Positions 30,801 through 38,740 of a stretch of 64,000 nt of DNA are shown piece by piece (within the stretch, counting starts at the first letter, position 1; each line of letters opens with the position of its first letter). Under the pieces are notes generated by a model, which saw only the letters and a list, made by a program, of their open reading frames with translations, was not told the DNA's origin and ran no database searches. Origin of the DNA: Pedobacter sp. (lineage in GTDB: Bacteria; Bacteroidota; Bacteroidia; Sphingobacteriales; Sphingobacteriaceae); assembly GCA_008015505.1 (NCBI GenBank), contig SSFR01000004.1, forward strand, positions 79,194-143,193, given 5' to 3'. The position numbers were made by a program, and so were the translations under genes.

Positions 30801-31208
30801 TCGATTAATCACTTTTTCGGCTAGGGCTTCCGGATAAGTGACGATTAACTTCCCTTGTTTAGTAGAATGACTCAGCTCATTCAACACTTCGGCACGTTGC
30901 AACACACAGCTACTATCTATCTGCGTAAAATCAAATGGTTTGCGAAAAGAAGAAGAGAAAAATAAAATAGGCTGATGAAGCACACTCTCCAAGTCGTTCA
31001 GAAAATAAACGGCTTCCTCCTTATCTGGAAAGACAAAGAGCATATTTTTTTGCTGCAAAAGATACAATGCAGCAGCCAGCACCGAATCGCTCGATCCGAT
31101 GAGTCCTTTGAGGTGTATCCTTGAGTGGTCATTTGCACTTATTACATCTGAAAGCCACACCACTCGTGGATCTGCTTGATATTTCGTTAAAATTTCCCGG
31201 ATGTTCAC
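27837..31208 (-). CDS. mfd: Transcription-repair coupling factor Mfd
   Basis: Mfd removes RNA polymerase stalled at DNA damage and recruits UvrA. The 1123-aa protein has a UvrB-like N-terminal module (FSIRGGIVDIFSFSND), a CarD-like polymerase-interaction domain (LKPGDYVTHIDHGIGKYAGL), a helicase core with Walker A (ICGDVGFGKTEIAIRAAF) and DEEQ box (LLIIDEEQKFGVG), and the C-terminal TRCF domain. The start codon is GTG at 31208, as I see no better ATG. It converges on the TonB gene after 8 bases. Confidence 0.96.
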   Translation of the reverse strand: MNIREILTKYQADPRVVWLSDVISANDHSRIHLKGLIGSSDSVLAAALYLLQQKNMLFVFPDKEEAVYFLNDLESVLHQPILFFSSSFRKPFDFTQIDSSCVLQRAEVLNELSHSTKQGKLIVTYPEALAEKVINRTTLEKNTLQITIGNKLGIDFINEFLLEYNFDRVDFVYEPGQFSIRGGIVDIFSFSNDLPYRIEFFGDLIESIRTFGVEDQLSVKQLTTIHIVPNVQSDFLSDEKISLLEYIPSDTQVWIKGMEDLLGVVKTGYKKAVDFWDALPAEDKKQNPEWVAPKHCFSNEKLLADHFQDFTLVEFGKQFFYSATETMQFDIKPQPSFNKDFKLLAHNLHRNEEQHIQNFIFTDSAKQVERLYSIFEDIDQSAKFIPVHLSLREGFIDYEQKIACYTDHQIFDRYYKYKLKKGYVGTGAITLKDLRELKPGDYVTHIDHGIGKYAGLEKVEINGKIQEMIRLVYADDDLLYVNINSLNRIAKYSGKDGGPPKMNKLGSDVWEKLKKTTKKKVKDIARDLIKLYALRKSQTGNAFTPDTFLQTELEASFIYEDTPDQVKATADIKKDMEAPHPMDRLICGDVGFGKTEIAIRAAFKAVADSKQVAVLVPTTILALQHFKTFSSRLVEFPCNIDYINRFKSTKQIKETLQRLSEGKIDIIIGTHRIVSKDVKFKDLGLLIIDEEQKFGVGVKEKLKQIRVNVDTLTLTATPIPRTLHFSLMGARDLSIISTPPPNRQPVVTELHVFNEKLIKEAIEFEMGRDGQIFFIHNRVQDLLQLGGVIRNLVPKARVGIAHGQLDGDALEDVMLQFVDGHYDVLVATTIIEAGLDIPNANTIIINHAHLFGLSDLHQMRGRVGRSNKKAFCYLLSPPLSTLTPEARKRLSTIEEFSDLGSGFNVAMRDLDIRGSGNLLGAEQSGFIAEIGHEMYHKILEEAIHELKEEEFKELFKDEKPRPFISFTQIDTDLEVLIPDEYVSNITERYNLYTEIAKLEDEIQLELFEKQLTDRFGPMPESVRVLLNTCRLQRLGKQIGFEKISFKRSVLRGFFTTNKQSPYFETEQFVGVLQFVQAHPKLCNLKEVKNTLRLSIDHVNSVEEAILILQKIACSDKEYHTGSK

Positions 31209-31225
31209 GTTAGCCTATTTCGGCA

Positions 31226-31233
31226 CAAATATA
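31226..31233 (-). promoter_or_regulatory. Candidate -7 element for mfd
   Basis: TATATTTG on the minus strand fits TAnnTTTG and ends 18 bases before the GTG start of mfd. No TTTG is found at the right distance upstream. Confidence 0.35.
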
Positions 31234-31323
31234 CACCATGCGAGCTAAAGCATTTTAGAAGCTTTATCAAGTGGCGGCACTTCTCAGCAAGAAAATATCA
31301 AGGATTGACATTTGTTACTATCG

Positions 31324-31353
31324 AAAATACTGGCAAGATTTTGCCAGTATTTT
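31324..31353 (-). terminator. Terminator hairpin after the SDR gene
   Basis: A perfect 13-bp inverted repeat (arms 31324-31336 and 31341-31353) with a 4-base loop lies 10 bases past the SDR stop codon. The arms are flanked by T/A tracts on both strands. The distal end on the minus strand reads TATTTT. It isolates the SDR gene from mfd. Confidence 0.75.
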
Positions 31354-31362
31354 GTTTGTCCA

Positions 31363-32121
31363 CTAATTATTTCTTCCAGCCATCACACCACCATCCACAT
31401 CCCAAATAGCGCCTGTTACCCAAGATGCTTGATCGGTCAAGAGAAAATGAATCACAGATGCCACATCAGGAGGGCATCCGATTCTTCCTATAGGATGGAA
31501 ATCATTGAAGCCTTGTAGAGTGGTTTCTACCCGATCTTTATCGATAAAACTCTCATAGATTGGTGTCATAACAACTGCTGGAGACACTGCATTTACCCTT
31601 ATCTGATATTCTGCTAATTCCATGGCCAAATGCTGCGTCAAACTATGCAAACCTGCCTTTGCCATTGAATAAGCTGATGAAGGCGTAGCTTTAATGGCTT
31701 GCTTGCCCCACATAGAGCCAATATTTACAATAGACCCTGATTTGTTGTTGGCCATAACCTTAGCTGCCGCCTGCGTTATAAAGAAAAAAGCTTTATTAAA
31801 ACGATGATAGATATCATAATCTTCTTCCGTATGTGCTAAAAAAGCTTTCGGGCTAAAATAGCCTGCTGCATTTACCAAATACTGGATATGAGGAAATTGA
31901 GTAGCAAGATTGGAAGCGAAAGCCTGCACTTCCGTTAGATTAAACAAATCCAATCCTACAGTAATAACGCTTCCTAGCTCGGAAAGCTCTTCCTCAACTT
32001 TTAACAAATTCCGATCTTTTCTTCCCACGACAATTACTTCAACACCATCTTTCAAAAGTAGTTCAACAGTGGCTTTTCCCATTCCTGTGGTACCACCTAC
32101 AATCAACGCTTGCTTTGCCAT
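31363..32121 (-). CDS. Short-chain dehydrogenase/reductase
   Basis: The 252-aa product has the cofactor-binding motif GGTTGMGK (residues 9-16), VNAAGYF in place of NNAG, the catalytic Ser in IVNIGSMWG and the Tyr-Lys pair in SAYSMAKAG, and ends in [10 protein letters not shown]. This is a classical [11 protein letters not shown] after the second beta strand, with Arg, suggests NADP(H). The substrate cannot be told. A divergent AraC-type gene does not adjoin it directly. Confidence 0.9.
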   Translation of the reverse strand: MAKQALIVGGTTGMGKATVELLLKDGVEVIVVGRKDRNLLKVEEELSELGSVITVGLDLFNLTEVQAFASNLATQFPHIQYLVNAAGYFSPKAFLAHTEEDYDIYHRFNKAFFFITQAAAKVMANNKSGSIVNIGSMWGKQAIKATPSSAYSMAKAGLHSLTQHLAMELAEYQIRVNAVSPAVVMTPIYESFIDKDRVETTLQGFNDFHPIGRIGCPPDVASVIHFLLTDQASWVTGAIWDVDGGVMAGRNN

Positions 32122-32227
32122 ACTATGTAATTTATTTTTTAAATGAATCTTATTTCAATAGCAAAATTGATCAGAATCATTAGGGGATAATAGTAACATT
32201 CAGGAATAGTATGGCAAATTAGCGCAA

Positions 32228-32350
32228 GGTTGTTCAAAGTTTATTATATGAAGCTATTGCAAATTATTTTGAGCGAAATGGAGCAGATTTTGACACTTCA
32301 ACGTGGGACTTTTATGCTAAAAAATCCGGGCGAAACGTAGCGCTCTAAAG
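32228..32350. repeat. Diverged copy of the foldback element
   Basis: From ttgttcaaagtttattatatgaagctattgc (quoted in part: ttcaaagtttatta) the sequence follows the full copy at 18432 with many changes. It keeps attattttgagcgaaatg and aaaaaatccgggcgaaa. The left terminal repeat is mutated and no right terminal repeat is recognisable, so this is an old, decayed copy. The boundaries are approximate. Confidence 0.5.
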
Positions 32351-32381
32351 AATACGGATAAGCTCTTAGCAAGCTCACTTG

Positions 32382-33233
32382 CTAAACAATAGTATCCCTA
32401 AACGCTTTAGGCGTCATTTTATAAAACTTTTTAAAAACTTTAATAAAGTAAGTAGGTTGATCATAACCAAGGGAGTATGCTATCTCCTGTATCGTTAAAT
32501 TCGAGTTAAGGAGCAGGCGCTTAGACTCTAAAAGCTTTTCCCGATGAATAATGGCGTTAGGTGTATCGTTAAAATACTTTTTAGAAGCCAATGTCAACTT
32601 TTTGATGTTGGTATTTAACCCTTGAGCATAATCATCTAAAGACTTAAACTCGGATAACTGTGCCTGAACAGCCCGTTTAAATGTAACAGCAAGATCTCTC
32701 AAAGGGTCATTGGTCGAAGTAGCTTGAGTATCACTTTTTAAACGCTCTAAAATCAATAAAAATGATTGAAAAACTAAAGCTATCTGTTGTTGAAAAAATT
32801 TTTTCTTTTCTAGCATCTCTTCTTTAAGTATGCTAACCAATTGATTTAGCCTAATTGTGTCTACTTCACCCAAATTAATACATCGATCCCCTATTCCACT
32901 AAATAAAGTATATAGAAATCTTTTCTCTGCACTGAGCACATATTTTGAAATAAATACATCATCAAAATGAAAAAGAACTCCTTTGTTCTCTGAATCTGAG
33001 CAGAAATAATGTAGTTGATTTTTATCTATAAAGAGAATAGTGTCTTTATTATGATATAGGACTTGGTAATCAACATAGTGCTTCCCTGAAGATTTAAACC
33101 AAATAACTTGGTAAAAGGTATGTCGATGTGGTTTAAAACAATGATCTATATTATACTGGCAATAGGGCCCTGCCTCATTGATTTCAAAATGAAGCATTGA
33201 GAGATCATGCTCATGAAGATGATAGTGTTTCAC
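32382..33233 (-). CDS. AraC-family transcriptional regulator
   Basis: The 283-aa protein has an N-terminal cupin-like sensing domain (CFKPHRHTFYQVIWFKSSGK) and a C-terminal AraC double helix-turn-helix (LLLNSNLTIQEIAYSLGYDQ, then FIKVFKKFYKMTPKAF). The start shown is GTG at 33233. An ATG at 33197 is an alternative that loses 12 His-rich residues. The target is unknown; the nearest candidates are the acyl-CoA dehydrogenase just upstream and the SDR downstream. Confidence 0.87.
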   Translation of the reverse strand: MKHYHLHEHDLSMLHFEINEAGPYCQYNIDHCFKPHRHTFYQVIWFKSSGKHYVDYQVLYHNKDTILFIDKNQLHYFCSDSENKGVLFHFDDVFISKYVLSAEKRFLYTLFSGIGDRCINLGEVDTIRLNQLVSILKEEMLEKKKFFQQQIALVFQSFLLILERLKSDTQATSTNDPLRDLAVTFKRAVQAQLSEFKSLDDYAQGLNTNIKKLTLASKKYFNDTPNAIIHREKLLESKRLLLNSNLTIQEIAYSLGYDQPTYFIKVFKKFYKMTPKAFRDTIV

Positions 33234-33248
33234 TACAAACTTATCCCT

Positions 33249-34466
33249 TCACTTGAAAGCATTCAGCCCTGTTACATCCATACCTGTAATCAATAAATGA
33301 ATATCGTGCGTGCCTTCATAAGTTACCACTGACTCCAGATTCATCATATGACGCATGATGGGAAATTCTCCCGTAATGCCCATCCCACCCAATATTTGCC
33401 GTGCTTCTCGGGCAATGATAAGTGCTGTTTCCACACTATTACGTTTAGCCATTGATATTTGAGCTGGAGTAGCCTTATTCTCATTGCGAAGTACCCCCAA
33501 ACGCCATACCAATAGTTGTCCTTTGGTGATTTCAGTAATCATTTCTGCTAACTTTTTCTGCTGCAACTGAAATCCACCGATTGGTCGATCAAACTGTACG
33601 CGCTCTTTGGAATAACGCAAAGCCGTATCATAACAATCCATGGCAGCACCCAGGGCTCCCCAAGCAATGCCATAGCGCGCTTGGTTTAAACAACCTAAAG
33701 GGCCCTTCAAGCCTTTCACACCAGGGAAAACGTTCTCCTTAGGAATTTTAACCTGATCAAACACCAGTTCTCCGGTAGCCGATGCGCGCAAACTCCACTT
33801 ATCGTGCGTCTCGGGAGTGCTAAAACCCTTCATTCCCCGCTCCACAATCAAACCGCGAATATCTCCCTGTTCATCCTTGGCCCAAACCACAGCAATATCT
33901 GCAAAAGGCGCATTGGAAATCCACATTTTAGCGCCATTCAATAAATAATAACCTCCCTTATCTTTGATATTGGTGACCATTCCAATCGGATTCGAACCAA
34001 AGTCTGGTTCCGTTAATCCGAAGCATCCCATCAGTTGTCCAGAGGCTAACTGGGGTAGATATTTCTGCTTTTGCTCTTCCGAGCCATAGGCATAAATCGG
34101 ATACATCACCAAAGACCCCTGTACAGAAGCCGTGGATCGAATGCCCGAATCACCACGCTCAATCTCTTGCATGATTAAACCATAGGAAATATAATCCAAC
34201 CCAGCTCCTCCATATTTGGTCGGGATGGTTGGACCAAAAGCACCAATTTCACCAAGACCTCTAATGAGTTGTTTAGGGAATTCTGCACTTTGCGCATAAC
34301 TCTCAATAATGGGACTTACTTCTCGCTTGACCCAATCACGTACACTACTTCGTACGAGTTTATGCTCATCGGTTAATAGATCATCTACCTGATAGTAATC
34401 GGGAGCTTCATAAAGGTCTTTTTTAGCAGATTTTTGGCTTTTCTTATCGTTCATTAGCGTTGTCAT
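33249..34466 (-). CDS. Acyl-CoA dehydrogenase, glutaryl-CoA dehydrogenase-like
   Basis: This 405-aa flavoenzyme matches the acyl-CoA dehydrogenase family: ACFGLTEP-type motif MGCFGLTEPDFGSNP, WISNAPFADIAVVWAKDE, and the catalytic Glu in VVTYEGTHDIH (E384). TYEGTHDIHLLI and RYGIAWGALGAAMDCYD are features of glutaryl-CoA dehydrogenase, which oxidises and decarboxylates glutaryl-CoA to crotonyl-CoA. It may therefore act in lysine or tryptophan breakdown. Confidence 0.87.
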   Translation of the reverse strand: MTTLMNDKKSQKSAKKDLYEAPDYYQVDDLLTDEHKLVRSSVRDWVKREVSPIIESYAQSAEFPKQLIRGLGEIGAFGPTIPTKYGGAGLDYISYGLIMQEIERGDSGIRSTASVQGSLVMYPIYAYGSEEQKQKYLPQLASGQLMGCFGLTEPDFGSNPIGMVTNIKDKGGYYLLNGAKMWISNAPFADIAVVWAKDEQGDIRGLIVERGMKGFSTPETHDKWSLRASATGELVFDQVKIPKENVFPGVKGLKGPLGCLNQARYGIAWGALGAAMDCYDTALRYSKERVQFDRPIGGFQLQQKKLAEMITEITKGQLLVWRLGVLRNENKATPAQISMAKRNSVETALIIAREARQILGGMGITGEFPIMRHMMNLESVVTYEGTHDIHLLITGMDVTGLNAFK

Positions 34467-34492
34467 AAGGAGTACGTCTGATCAAACGTAAA

Positions 34493-34500
34493 TATAGAGC
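34493..34500 (-). promoter_or_regulatory. Candidate -7 element for the acyl-CoA dehydrogenase gene
   Basis: TACGTTTG on the minus strand fits TAnnTTTG and ends 26 bases before the ATG. It lies just past the gldH stop. No clear -33 element is visible, since that region is gldH coding sequence. Confidence 0.35.
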
Positions 34501-34501
34501 A

Positions 34502-34993
34502 CTAATCTTTATCTTTTTCTATCCGAATCCCCACATCTGAAATCTCAAGAAGCGGGTTATCACGCATATTCTGTTCCAGCTCAAAAGTATATGTGCCTTT
34601 TTGAGAGAAGTGATAATTTTTGCGAAAGCAAATTTGATAAGCATATAGACTTCCTGAGCCCTTTCCGAGCCATTCCCCGTCTTGTAAGGCAAGGGTAAAT
34701 TCTCTACGCTCAGATATCTTTTTACCCCCAGGACCAATTTGATGGACGAGAATAAAAATGTTGGAATATTTATAATCACCCGTATGCCGAAGGTTGAGAT
34801 AAAAGGAATACCCAGTTTTGGTATCGGCTACCTTAATAGGGATACGAACCTTATCTGAATAATTCCATTTAAGCTGATCTATTTTCTGATTCACATCCAC
34901 CAAAACAGCTGTATTCTGGCAAGAAAAAAACAAAAGCCCAATTAATCCAAATGCGACTGAAAGATAAAACTTAGTTTTTCCTTGCTTCATCAT
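34502..34993 (-). CDS. gldH: Gliding-motility lipoprotein GldH
   Basis: The product of about 163 aa begins MMKQGKTKFYLSV and has a lipobox in LIGLLFFSCQNT. The body has YSDKVRIPIKVADTKTGYSF, NLRHTGDYKYSNIFILV and TFELEQNMRDNPL, the GldH pattern. The order holB, ricT-like, gldH is common in Bacteroidota. The start overlaps the preceding gene by about 20 bases. GldH is needed for gliding in Flavobacterium, and its presence alone does not show that this organism glides. Confidence 0.87.
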   Translation of the reverse strand: MMKQGKTKFYLSVAFGLIGLLFFSCQNTAVLVDVNQKIDQLKWNYSDKVRIPIKVADTKTGYSFYLNLRHTGDYKYSNIFILVHQIGPGGKKISERREFTLALQDGEWLGKGSGSLYAYQICFRKNYHFSQKGTYTFELEQNMRDNPLLEISDVGIRIEKDKD

Positions 34994-36296
34994 GCTTTGG
35001 TTTAGAACGATCTTTACCATTTCTACTTTTACGCCGCGTATTATTTCGATTGTTTGAAGACTCATTCTCAGTCGATGCCTGAATTTGTTTCAACTCGGCT
35101 GATTCTACAGCAACCTGTACAGGATTGGCCGTTGCCGTAATCGCAGCAGATGCACCTTTAGGCTTTTTATTTCGCTTTTTATTTGCCCGCTTACGAGAGA
35201 CTTTATCGTCTAATCGTGTTAAACTGTCTTGCCCAACCACATTTTCGTAATCGGGTTTCTTTATACTGGATTTTTTTTCTGTCTCAAGGGTCTCCTCATT
35301 TAAATCAGGTGGCTTCACGCCTTTTTTATTTAGTTGTTGTACCTGTTTGACACGCTCAACTTGCAAGGGAATCCATTCTTCAACATCGGCATAGCTGTAC
35401 CACATCACTTTTTTGAAGATATCTGTCTTCTGAAGCTTAGCCACTCCCAGGACCGTCTCGAGCTGATCGGCATGATCTGGGATACCTTTTAAAGCATCCA
35501 TATAAGTATCTAGCTCGTAATTTAAACAACACTTCAGTTTACCACACTGACCAGCTAACTTCAACGTATTTAACGACAAATTTTGGTAGCGAGCAGCAGC
35601 GGTAGAAACCGTCTTGAAATCAGTTAGCCAAGTCGAGCAACATAATTCACGACCACAAGAACCTATTCCGCCCAAACGACTGGCCTCCTGTCGCATCCCT
35701 ACTTGTCGCATCTCGATTCGAATGCGAAAGGTCTCTGCCATACGCTTAATGAGCTCTCTAAAATCAACCCGCCCGTCAGCGGTATAATAAAAAGTAGCTT
35801 TCGTTTTATCACCTTGGTAATCGACATCACTAAGCTTCATATCTAAACCCAATTCTTTAGCAAGCACCCGCGCACGGTGCATGGTATCAAATTCCAACTT
35901 TTTGGCTTGATCCCACTTATCAATATCAGTAGCCGTGGCTTTACGATATATTTTTTTGACCACATCGTCCACATTGACACGCCGTTTTTTCAGCTGCATA
36001 CGAACCAGTTCCCCAGTAAGAGAAACATGGCCCACATCATAACCTCCAACGGAAGTCTCCACAGCTACAAGCTCTCCCGCCTCGAGATAAATATTTTCAG
36101 GATTCACATAAAACTCTTTACGTGATCCCTTAAATCGAATCTCGACAATAGGAAAAGGCCTATAATTAGATGGCATGTCCATATGAGCCAACCAATCGTA
36201 TACTTCTAATTTACTGCACCCACCGGTCAAGCATGAACCATTGCTTTTACAGCCCGCAGGCACACAGGAACCTGTTGAACAACTTCCACATCCCAT
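34971..36296 (-). CDS. PSP1-domain protein (RicT-like)
   Basis: The 441-aa protein begins with a Cys-rich segment (C3, C6, C11, C16, C22, C27), then a PSP1 domain with VGGYDVGHVSLTGELVRMQL, GIGSCGRELCCSTWL and LAGQCGKLKCCLNYE. A Lys/Arg/Asn-rich disordered tail follows after about residue 325. RicT of Bacillus forms an Fe-S-containing complex with RicA and RicF that affects RNA processing. The six N-terminal cysteines could bind a metal or cluster too. It starts 3 bases after holB. Confidence 0.88.
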   Translation of the reverse strand: MGCGSCSTGSCVPAGCKSNGSCLTGGCSKLEVYDWLAHMDMPSNYRPFPIVEIRFKGSRKEFYVNPENIYLEAGELVAVETSVGGYDVGHVSLTGELVRMQLKKRRVNVDDVVKKIYRKATATDIDKWDQAKKLEFDTMHRARVLAKELGLDMKLSDVDYQGDKTKATFYYTADGRVDFRELIKRMAETFRIRIEMRQVGMRQEASRLGGIGSCGRELCCSTWLTDFKTVSTAAARYQNLSLNTLKLAGQCGKLKCCLNYELDTYMDALKGIPDHADQLETVLGVAKLQKTDIFKKVMWYSYADVEEWIPLQVERVKQVQQLNKKGVKPPDLNEETLETEKKSSIKKPDYENVVGQDSLTRLDDKVSRKRANKKRNKKPKGASAAITATANPVQVAVESAELKQIQASTENESSNNRNNTRRKSRNGKDRSKPKHDEARKN

Positions 36297-36299
36297 AAT

Positions 36300-37445
36300 T
36301 TAAGCAGATATATAACGAGTCCCTTGCGGGAGCGTATGAAATTTCAAAATCTTAACAAAGTGTAAAGATACGTCTAAAAATAAGATCTTAATGTTAACAT
36401 TCCTTTCCAAATGATAATGTGCTTTTTCCAACTCACCCACAATAGCTTCCGCCTGATCGAGCTGAATGAAACTGCTGAATTTGGTAATAAACGTTAATTC
36501 GACTGAAGGTAAACGCACCAAATTAGACGCTCCAGAAAGCAAGAGAATACCCTCTCGCATCAACCGAATACCATACCTCAAAAAATGTTTCTGGTTCTCC
36601 CGTCCCATCTTACCTACCTGCTCCACAAAATCAATGATTTGCACACCTTTATCCGCCGTAGCAATCCTCATCCAATTGGAAAATAAATTAAAGTAATCGC
36701 TCTCCGCTTCATTCAAAAGAGACAGAGCCACTTGCAAATTACCTTCACTTAGATAAGCTATTTGCATGGCCCTAGTCTGCAAAACGCCATGCTGCACAAC
36801 TAAATACCGTTCAATATCCTGATCACTTAAACGACCTATTTTCACCAACTGGACCCTAGATAGCAAGGTGTTTAACAGCTGGTCTTGATCCTGAGCAACA
36901 AGAAGAAATAATGTTTTTTGTGGAGGTTCTTCAATAATCTTCAACAAAATATTGCCTTCCTTGTCCAGATACTCCGGCAACCACATAATTAACACTTTGT
37001 ATTCCGACTCAAATGGCTTTAGGCTCAGCTTTCTAATGATCTGATGACACTCGGCTATATTGATATTGGCCTGCTTGTTATCGGCATCAAACTGAGCACG
37101 CCATTCCTCAAAGTCCAGATAAGGATTTTTTAAAAAGACCTGACGCCACTGAGGTAAAAAATTAACCGCAATATCATCTTTATGCTTGGCAAAAAATGGA
37201 TAAGAAAAGTGTAAATCCGGATGAATGAGTTTAGTATACTTTCTACAAGAAGCACAGCTGCCACAACTATCGTCGTGGCCTCGATCCTCACAAGAAATAA
37301 ATTGTGCATAAGCCAATGCAAGTGCCAAACTCCCTGATCCCTCTGAGCCTAAAAATAATTGCGCATGACTTACCCGACCCTCCAGCACGGTTCGAACCAA
37401 ATCCTGTTTGACTCTTTCTTGACCAATCACATCCCTAAACTGCAT
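36300..37445 (-). CDS. holB: DNA polymerase III clamp-loader subunit delta prime
   Basis: The 381-aa AAA+ protein begins MQFRDVIGQERVKQDLVRTV. It has a degenerate Walker A (GSEGSGSL, 33-40, no Lys), as is normal for the non-ATPase delta prime subunit, and a zinc cluster C52-x8-C61-x2-C64-x2-C67. Further motifs are KLSLKPFESEYKVLIMWLPE and ILLKIIEEPPQKTLFLLVA. It helps load the sliding clamp during replication. Confidence 0.92.
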   Translation of the reverse strand: MQFRDVIGQERVKQDLVRTVLEGRVSHAQLFLGSEGSGSLALALAYAQFISCEDRGHDDSCGSCASCRKYTKLIHPDLHFSYPFFAKHKDDIAVNFLPQWRQVFLKNPYLDFEEWRAQFDADNKQANINIAECHQIIRKLSLKPFESEYKVLIMWLPEYLDKEGNILLKIIEEPPQKTLFLLVAQDQDQLLNTLLSRVQLVKIGRLSDQDIERYLVVQHGVLQTRAMQIAYLSEGNLQVALSLLNEAESDYFNLFSNWMRIATADKGVQIIDFVEQVGKMGRENQKHFLRYGIRLMREGILLLSGASNLVRLPSVELTFITKFSSFIQLDQAEAIVGELEKAHYHLERNVNIKILFLDVSLHFVKILKFHTLPQGTRYISA

Positions 37446-37450
37446 ATCGA

Positions 37451-37527
37451 ACTTATTTAAAGTTTATTTGATTTGATTCTTTCGGTTCTTTTTGGCCATA
37501 ATTTCATAAGATAAACTTTAAACGAGC
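37451..37527. repeat. Short deletion derivative of the foldback element
   Basis: Ends acttatttaaagtttat (37451-37467, two changes from the consensus end) and ataaactttaaacgagc (37511-37527, one change) flank 43 bases. Those bases include ttctttttggc and ataatttcat, matching one half of the full copy read on the opposite strand. It lies between holB and lysA. Confidence 0.6.
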
Positions 37528-37560
37528 TCATCACAAAATAAACAAAAAGTCTACAAGCAC

Positions 37561-38721
37561 TCAATCTGAATAAATAGCCCGAACACGGTCACGCAAGTTA
37601 TAGCTTGAGGCCAATACCTGGCCATAAGCCCCCGCAGTTCGAATAACTATCAAATCTCCACGATCTGATCGGGGCAAGGATAAATTCTGCGCAAAGCGAT
37701 CCGTACTCTCACAGATCGGTCCAACCACATCGTAATTGACCATCCCCAGCCCCCCAACACCAGACTTAGTAATATTTTCAATCTGATGATGAGCTTGATA
37801 CAATGCCGGACGAATGAGTTCCGTCATGCCTGCATCCAGAATTATAAAATTTTTCTTTTGACCATTCTTGATATACAGCACCCGGCTAATCAAATAACCA
37901 CATTGCGCAACAAGCGATCTACCCAACTCAAAATGTATTGCCTGCCCCGACTTACGCTCGAGATAACGATCGAATAACTGAAAATATTCATCAAAATTAG
38001 GTATGGGCTCATCTCCAGGATGATCATAGTTTACACCAAGCCCACCACCAACATTTAAAACTTTTGGGGGAAGCCCTTTCTTATCAAACCAGCGATGAAT
38101 TTCATTAATCTTTACACACAAGTCCTTGAATACTTCCAAATGCGTAATCTGTGAGCCAATGTGAAAATGAATACCAACAAAAGTGACATACTGCAATTTT
38201 CGGAGCATATTCACACAATCGTCCAGCTCCCACTGATTGATCCCAAATTTATTTTCATCTAGTCCTGTGGTAATGTTTTCATGGGTATCCGCATCGACAT
38301 TTGGATTGATCCGAATAGCCACCCTAGCCCGTTGGTTCTTTTGCCCGGCCAAAACATTAATCACCTCAAGCTCTTGCAAAGACTCCACATTAAAACAAGA
38401 AATATCTAGTGCTAAGGCTTCCAAAATCTCTTTATCAGACTTTCCAACACCCGCAAACACCACTTGATTAGGATCAAAACCAATTTCAATCGCTTTTTTT
38501 ACTTCATTACCACTGACACAATCTGCCCCAAACCCCTTTTGCTCAATCGTCCGTAAAATAGGCTCATTAAAGTTTGCCTTTAAAGCATAATGGATATGAA
38601 ACCCATATTTTTCAGCTGCACTTTTACAGGCTAGCAAAGTTCGATCCAAAAGTGCTAAATCGTAGTAGTAGAAAGGTGTTTCCAAACCTTGAAAACGCGA
38701 TACAATATTCTGACTGAACAT
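37561..38721 (-). CDS. lysA: Diaminopimelate decarboxylase
   Basis: This PLP enzyme makes lysine from meso-diaminopimelate. The 386-aa fold-III protein has the PLP lysine in HIHYALKANFNEP, GADCVSGNEVKKAIEIGF, the PLP-phosphate loop VLNVGGGLGVNY and the late motif GPICESTDRFAQ. The frame opens at a TTG at 38727, and I take the ATG at 38721. It lies 19 bases downstream of lysC, so the two lysine genes form an operon. Confidence 0.95.
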   Translation of the reverse strand: MFSQNIVSRFQGLETPFYYYDLALLDRTLLACKSAAEKYGFHIHYALKANFNEPILRTIEQKGFGADCVSGNEVKKAIEIGFDPNQVVFAGVGKSDKEILEALALDISCFNVESLQELEVINVLAGQKNQRARVAIRINPNVDADTHENITTGLDENKFGINQWELDDCVNMLRKLQYVTFVGIHFHIGSQITHLEVFKDLCVKINEIHRWFDKKGLPPKVLNVGGGLGVNYDHPGDEPIPNFDEYFQLFDRYLERKSGQAIHFELGRSLVAQCGYLISRVLYIKNGQKKNFIILDAGMTELIRPALYQAHHQIENITKSGVGGLGMVNYDVVGPICESTDRFAQNLSLPRSDRGDLIVIRTAGAYGQVLASSYNLRDRVRAIYSD

Positions 38722-38740
38722 ATTCAAAAGGAAGACCTAT

